Positions 61,290 to 64,000 of a stretch of DNA of 64,000 bases are shown here, in pieces (position 1 is the first letter of the stretch; every line of letters starts with the position of its first letter). The DNA comes from Selaginella tamariscina (taxonomy: Eukaryota; Streptophyta; Lycopodiopsida; Selaginellales; Selaginellaceae). The stretch spans positions 96,819 to 160,818 of the forward strand of contig PUQB01000357.1 in the NCBI GenBank assembly GCA_003024785.1. The letters run 5' to 3'. The position numbers and the translations under genes are program-made. A model generated the notes under the pieces. It worked only from the letters and a program-made list of their open reading frames with translations. It ran no database searches and was not told the origin of the DNA.

Positions 61290-64000
61290 ACCTTAAACAA
61301 TACTATTTTTTGTGATTACTTCAGGTGTGTCGATAATTTGACCCATCCAAATAGGCTGATTATATGACGCATCTGGAGTAATGAGAACCATCATTAGTTT
61401 TTGAAGATCCTTGGCAATCAAAGTATGCTTTAGGTTTTTGGTTCCTTTGTCCAACAAAGTGTGGGGTTTGCACTTCCACATCACTACTGGCTTCTATGTC
61501 GTCTGTGCTCAGTGATGTCATTTCAATCTCCTCTCGCCACCTTGTTTTAGGCCAAAAAGGGTGTTGCAATTCTGTACTTGTGACAGTAGGCCCTTCCAAC
61601 TCTCGAACAACAGTCTCCCAATAGTTGACCACATGCTTATATAGTTCTGAGTAACCAGTTGCCTTATCAGAATTCTTTTGGCATCGATTTTTGAACCCAT
61701 GCCACATATTTTTTGATGCCATCAATAATAACCTCTTGTTCCTTGAGCTGGGCACTCAATGGAATAGGGTCTGGTTGTCCTTCTGGGAGAAGTGGCTTTC
61801 CATCTCCACTTTTGAAGAGCATTAAGCCCTCTTTCGGTAACCACTCCTGCTCTGATGGCCGTAACTTGTACTGCATAATAGGTATACCATCTCGTATGGA
61901 GAAAAAGAATTGTAGCGGCACAAGGTGACCAACTAAAGAATCACTCCCTTCTTTTATATACTCCTTGAGAAATTTTTTGAAGTCTGGCACCTCAGTCACA
62001 AGCAAAGCACAACTTTTTTTGGAGATGCAATTTTCAAAAAGATTCATCATATGCGGTAAGGTAAGTGCACTTGTCCTTTTTGTAGAGTTGGAGACCTTGC
62101 TGAAGAACGCATCAATATCTTCATGAGTGTGACCAACCATAAGGAAACTGAGCGTGATTGTTTCAAACACACCTTTGGCAACAAGCATTGACAAGTATGC
62201 TAGCACATATCTAGAAAATAAAAGTAAGTATGAGCTTGAGAAACCCTTAAGTAAAATGATTTACCTATTTTTGTTCTCGCCTGCACAATTATCCATCTGT
62301 AAAAGCAAATGACGAGGAAGCTTATTTGATGTTGAGGACACATGTACACTATTTGAGCTAGATCCCTCCACTGAACCTGAACTCTCAACAGGGCCATCTG
62401 TTTTTTGTGCAGGTTGCTGACAATGCCTCTCATATTCCCAAGTAGCCTCAAGTGCAGACGTGTTCATGAGAGCATTATGTAAAGGTTGAAGGTGTTGTTT
62501 CTTCACTTTGAGATCACTGATAGGACTTGTCTGTGAGTGGGCTTCAAGGTTTCTGAAACACATGGCTAACGACCCAATAGTGAAATTGGAGTCGCTAGAC
62601 CAATGTGGAAGTGAAAAGTGTCCATATGACTCACAACCGTGTCCATGTGTTAGCACACCTGTCAATGAAATCGGAAGTTTCATGACATTTCCAAGGCACT
62701 TTGGTGTTGCAAAGAGCTTTGGAATGCTGGTCTTTGAATGATCCATCTTGTCATGGATCAAGCACAGGTACTCTGATGGGCGTGACACAGAAAGCATGCG
62801 GTGTGCATAGTACTGAGACCGGCAAGTTTGTTGTGCAATCATGTGGGCCTCCATCTTCTTTTGAATGGTAGTGATCTCCACCAAGGTTTTTGCACAAGCC
62901 TCTGCAGCCTTCAATGATGTACAAGTGTCACACTTAGAAAAGCTAGAGTGTTTTGCAATCTCCACATCCTTAAAATGAGTATTCCATATGTTGTTGAAGG
63001 TACCAGTGCAGATTGCTTGGAGCCCCATCAAACTGAGGCACTTGTTCACATGTTCACACAGTTTCAATTGAGTGTAGATTGAAGGTAAAACCTTGAGATT
63101 TTCCCTGACCCCTGCATTTGTGGTTCGGCATTTGTGAGGCATCCTGTCTGCATTTGCTTCCACAAAAGCCTTGAGTATCTCTATGGCTGCCATGATGTGA
63201 GAGCGGGTTTTGACCAAGCAGTGTTCCCATGAACTGAGGTTCGCGCTCCATCTAGCCACTCATCCCTCCGACGGTAGAACGTGGTCTTTGGGATCCCGTA
63301 TATACTGTACCAAGCTTTGAAGCAGATGGCCACCTTATTAAATACCATGGATGTACTCTGATAACCTGTGTCCGAGGCCATTCCATCAATACACCCAGTT
63401 AGTGCAGCATATACAAACTCATGCCTTTGCTTTTGGGTGAGCATACGAAAGACATGTCTACATTGGGTAATTTCATTCCGGTCTGCCATCTGACAACACT
63501 TCTTCTTGCAACAGTCAATCGTGGAAATGCTCGTAACACTTTCGGAAGATGTAGGATCCATCTTTACCCTCTTGCTGAAACTTGCAGGGGAAGATCTACA
63601 ACCCATGAATCGCCTTTTTCTTACAATAGGACCAATGCAAGGAACCTCTTCAAATATGAGTTGTTCTTCCGGGTTGTTATTATTGAAATCCAACCCAGAA
63701 TATGTTGAACCATCTTGCCGTCTTAATTCAGATGTTCGCCACCTCACGAGGGATCCAGGATACAATGTGCCATTAGGTGAAACCTCTGTCACAACTACAC
63801 CCACGAAGTCGGACCCTAGTTTCTCTTCTGACACTGCTTCCATTGGATTTATAGCTGTGATGATGCCTCTTCCGACTTCAATCTCACGAAGAAAGAGAAT
63901 CACCTCATCCACAGCAGGCAAGCCATCATCTGGTAAACTCGTGCTACTATTTGTTTGTGACTCTGCATATTCTGTGTCAGCCTTGACTTCATCCAAATTC
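61290..64000 (-). CDS. DUF7869-type transposase-like protein (partial, leaves right edge)
   Basis: Large protein of the family I recognise as DUF7869, found as multi-copy genes in non-seed plants, algae and animals; it probably has an RNase H-like fold and is transposon-derived (inference). Segments in order: an N-terminal part with GVVVTEVSPNGTLYPGSLVR, a Cys-rich stretch DCCKKKCCQ, TQCRHVFRMLTQKQRHEFVY, GIPKTTFYRRRDEWLDGA and HGNTAWSKPA; then DRMPHKCRTTNAG, FSKCDTCTSLKAAEAC, YLCLIHDKMDHSKTSIPK, QMDNCAGENKNR, a 54-base intron (62211-62264), and LAYLSMLVAKGVFETITLSF with VGHTHEDIDAFFSK. The DNCAGENKN and HTHEDID motifs hold the likely acidic site. The frame changes once near 63190 and once near 61665. 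A diverged fragment lies at 38.9-46.6 kb, so it is a repeat family. Confidence 0.65.

Overview
The window is nuclear DNA of a land plant. The evidence is a plant-type Mediator tail subunit (MED23), a plant TMEM209 homologue, a GPI-anchored lipid-transfer-like protein, a pentatricopeptide repeat (PPR) locus, a CRS2-like peptidyl-tRNA hydrolase, and many AAACCCT telomere-type motifs. The style of the PPR carboxyl end, the DUF7869-type repeat and the chromodomain retroelements suggest a non-seed plant, perhaps a fern or lycophyte. That is inference and the species is not settled.

Layout. 1-13.2 kb is a gene cluster: a peptidyl-tRNA hydrolase (minus, leaves the left edge), a lipid-transfer-like gene, and MED23 with 30 exons. 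13.2-17.2 kb is AT-rich DNA ending in a telomere-motif satellite. 17.2-26.4 kb is an old Ty3/gypsy element holding a younger chromodomain Ty3/gypsy element of Sushi/Tf1-like type. 26.4-29.3 kb is satellite and minisatellite DNA, including about 13 copies of a palindrome around GGATTAATCC. 29.8-37.3 kb holds broken or unrecognised coding remnants and a PPR pseudogene built of four near-identical tandem units. 37.3-46.6 kb is a three-level nest: a DUF7869-type fragment, split by a miniature LTR element (TRIM), itself split by a second copy of the Sushi-like element. 48.9-53.2 kb holds two convergent host genes, a plastid-targeted protein of unknown function and TMEM209. 53.2-61.3 kb is mostly AT-rich DNA with a solo TRIM LTR and an old Ty3/gypsy remnant. 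61.3-64 kb is a fuller DUF7869-type gene that leaves the right edge.

Most notable observation. Both Sushi-like elements lack a tRNA-type primer site. Just inside the 5' LTR lies a 13-base tract complementary to a tract in the LTR itself, and that LTR tract begins 30 bases downstream of a TATA-like box. This is the layout expected for Tf1-type self-priming, which I do not know to be described for plant chromodomain elements. Second, several host genes show single-base frame breaks, mostly at short G or T runs. This points to residual indel errors in the assembly rather than gene death.

The genes are ordinary housekeeping functions (transcription, nuclear envelope, organelle RNA and translation, cell-surface lipid binding). 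Nothing suggests they act as one pathway.
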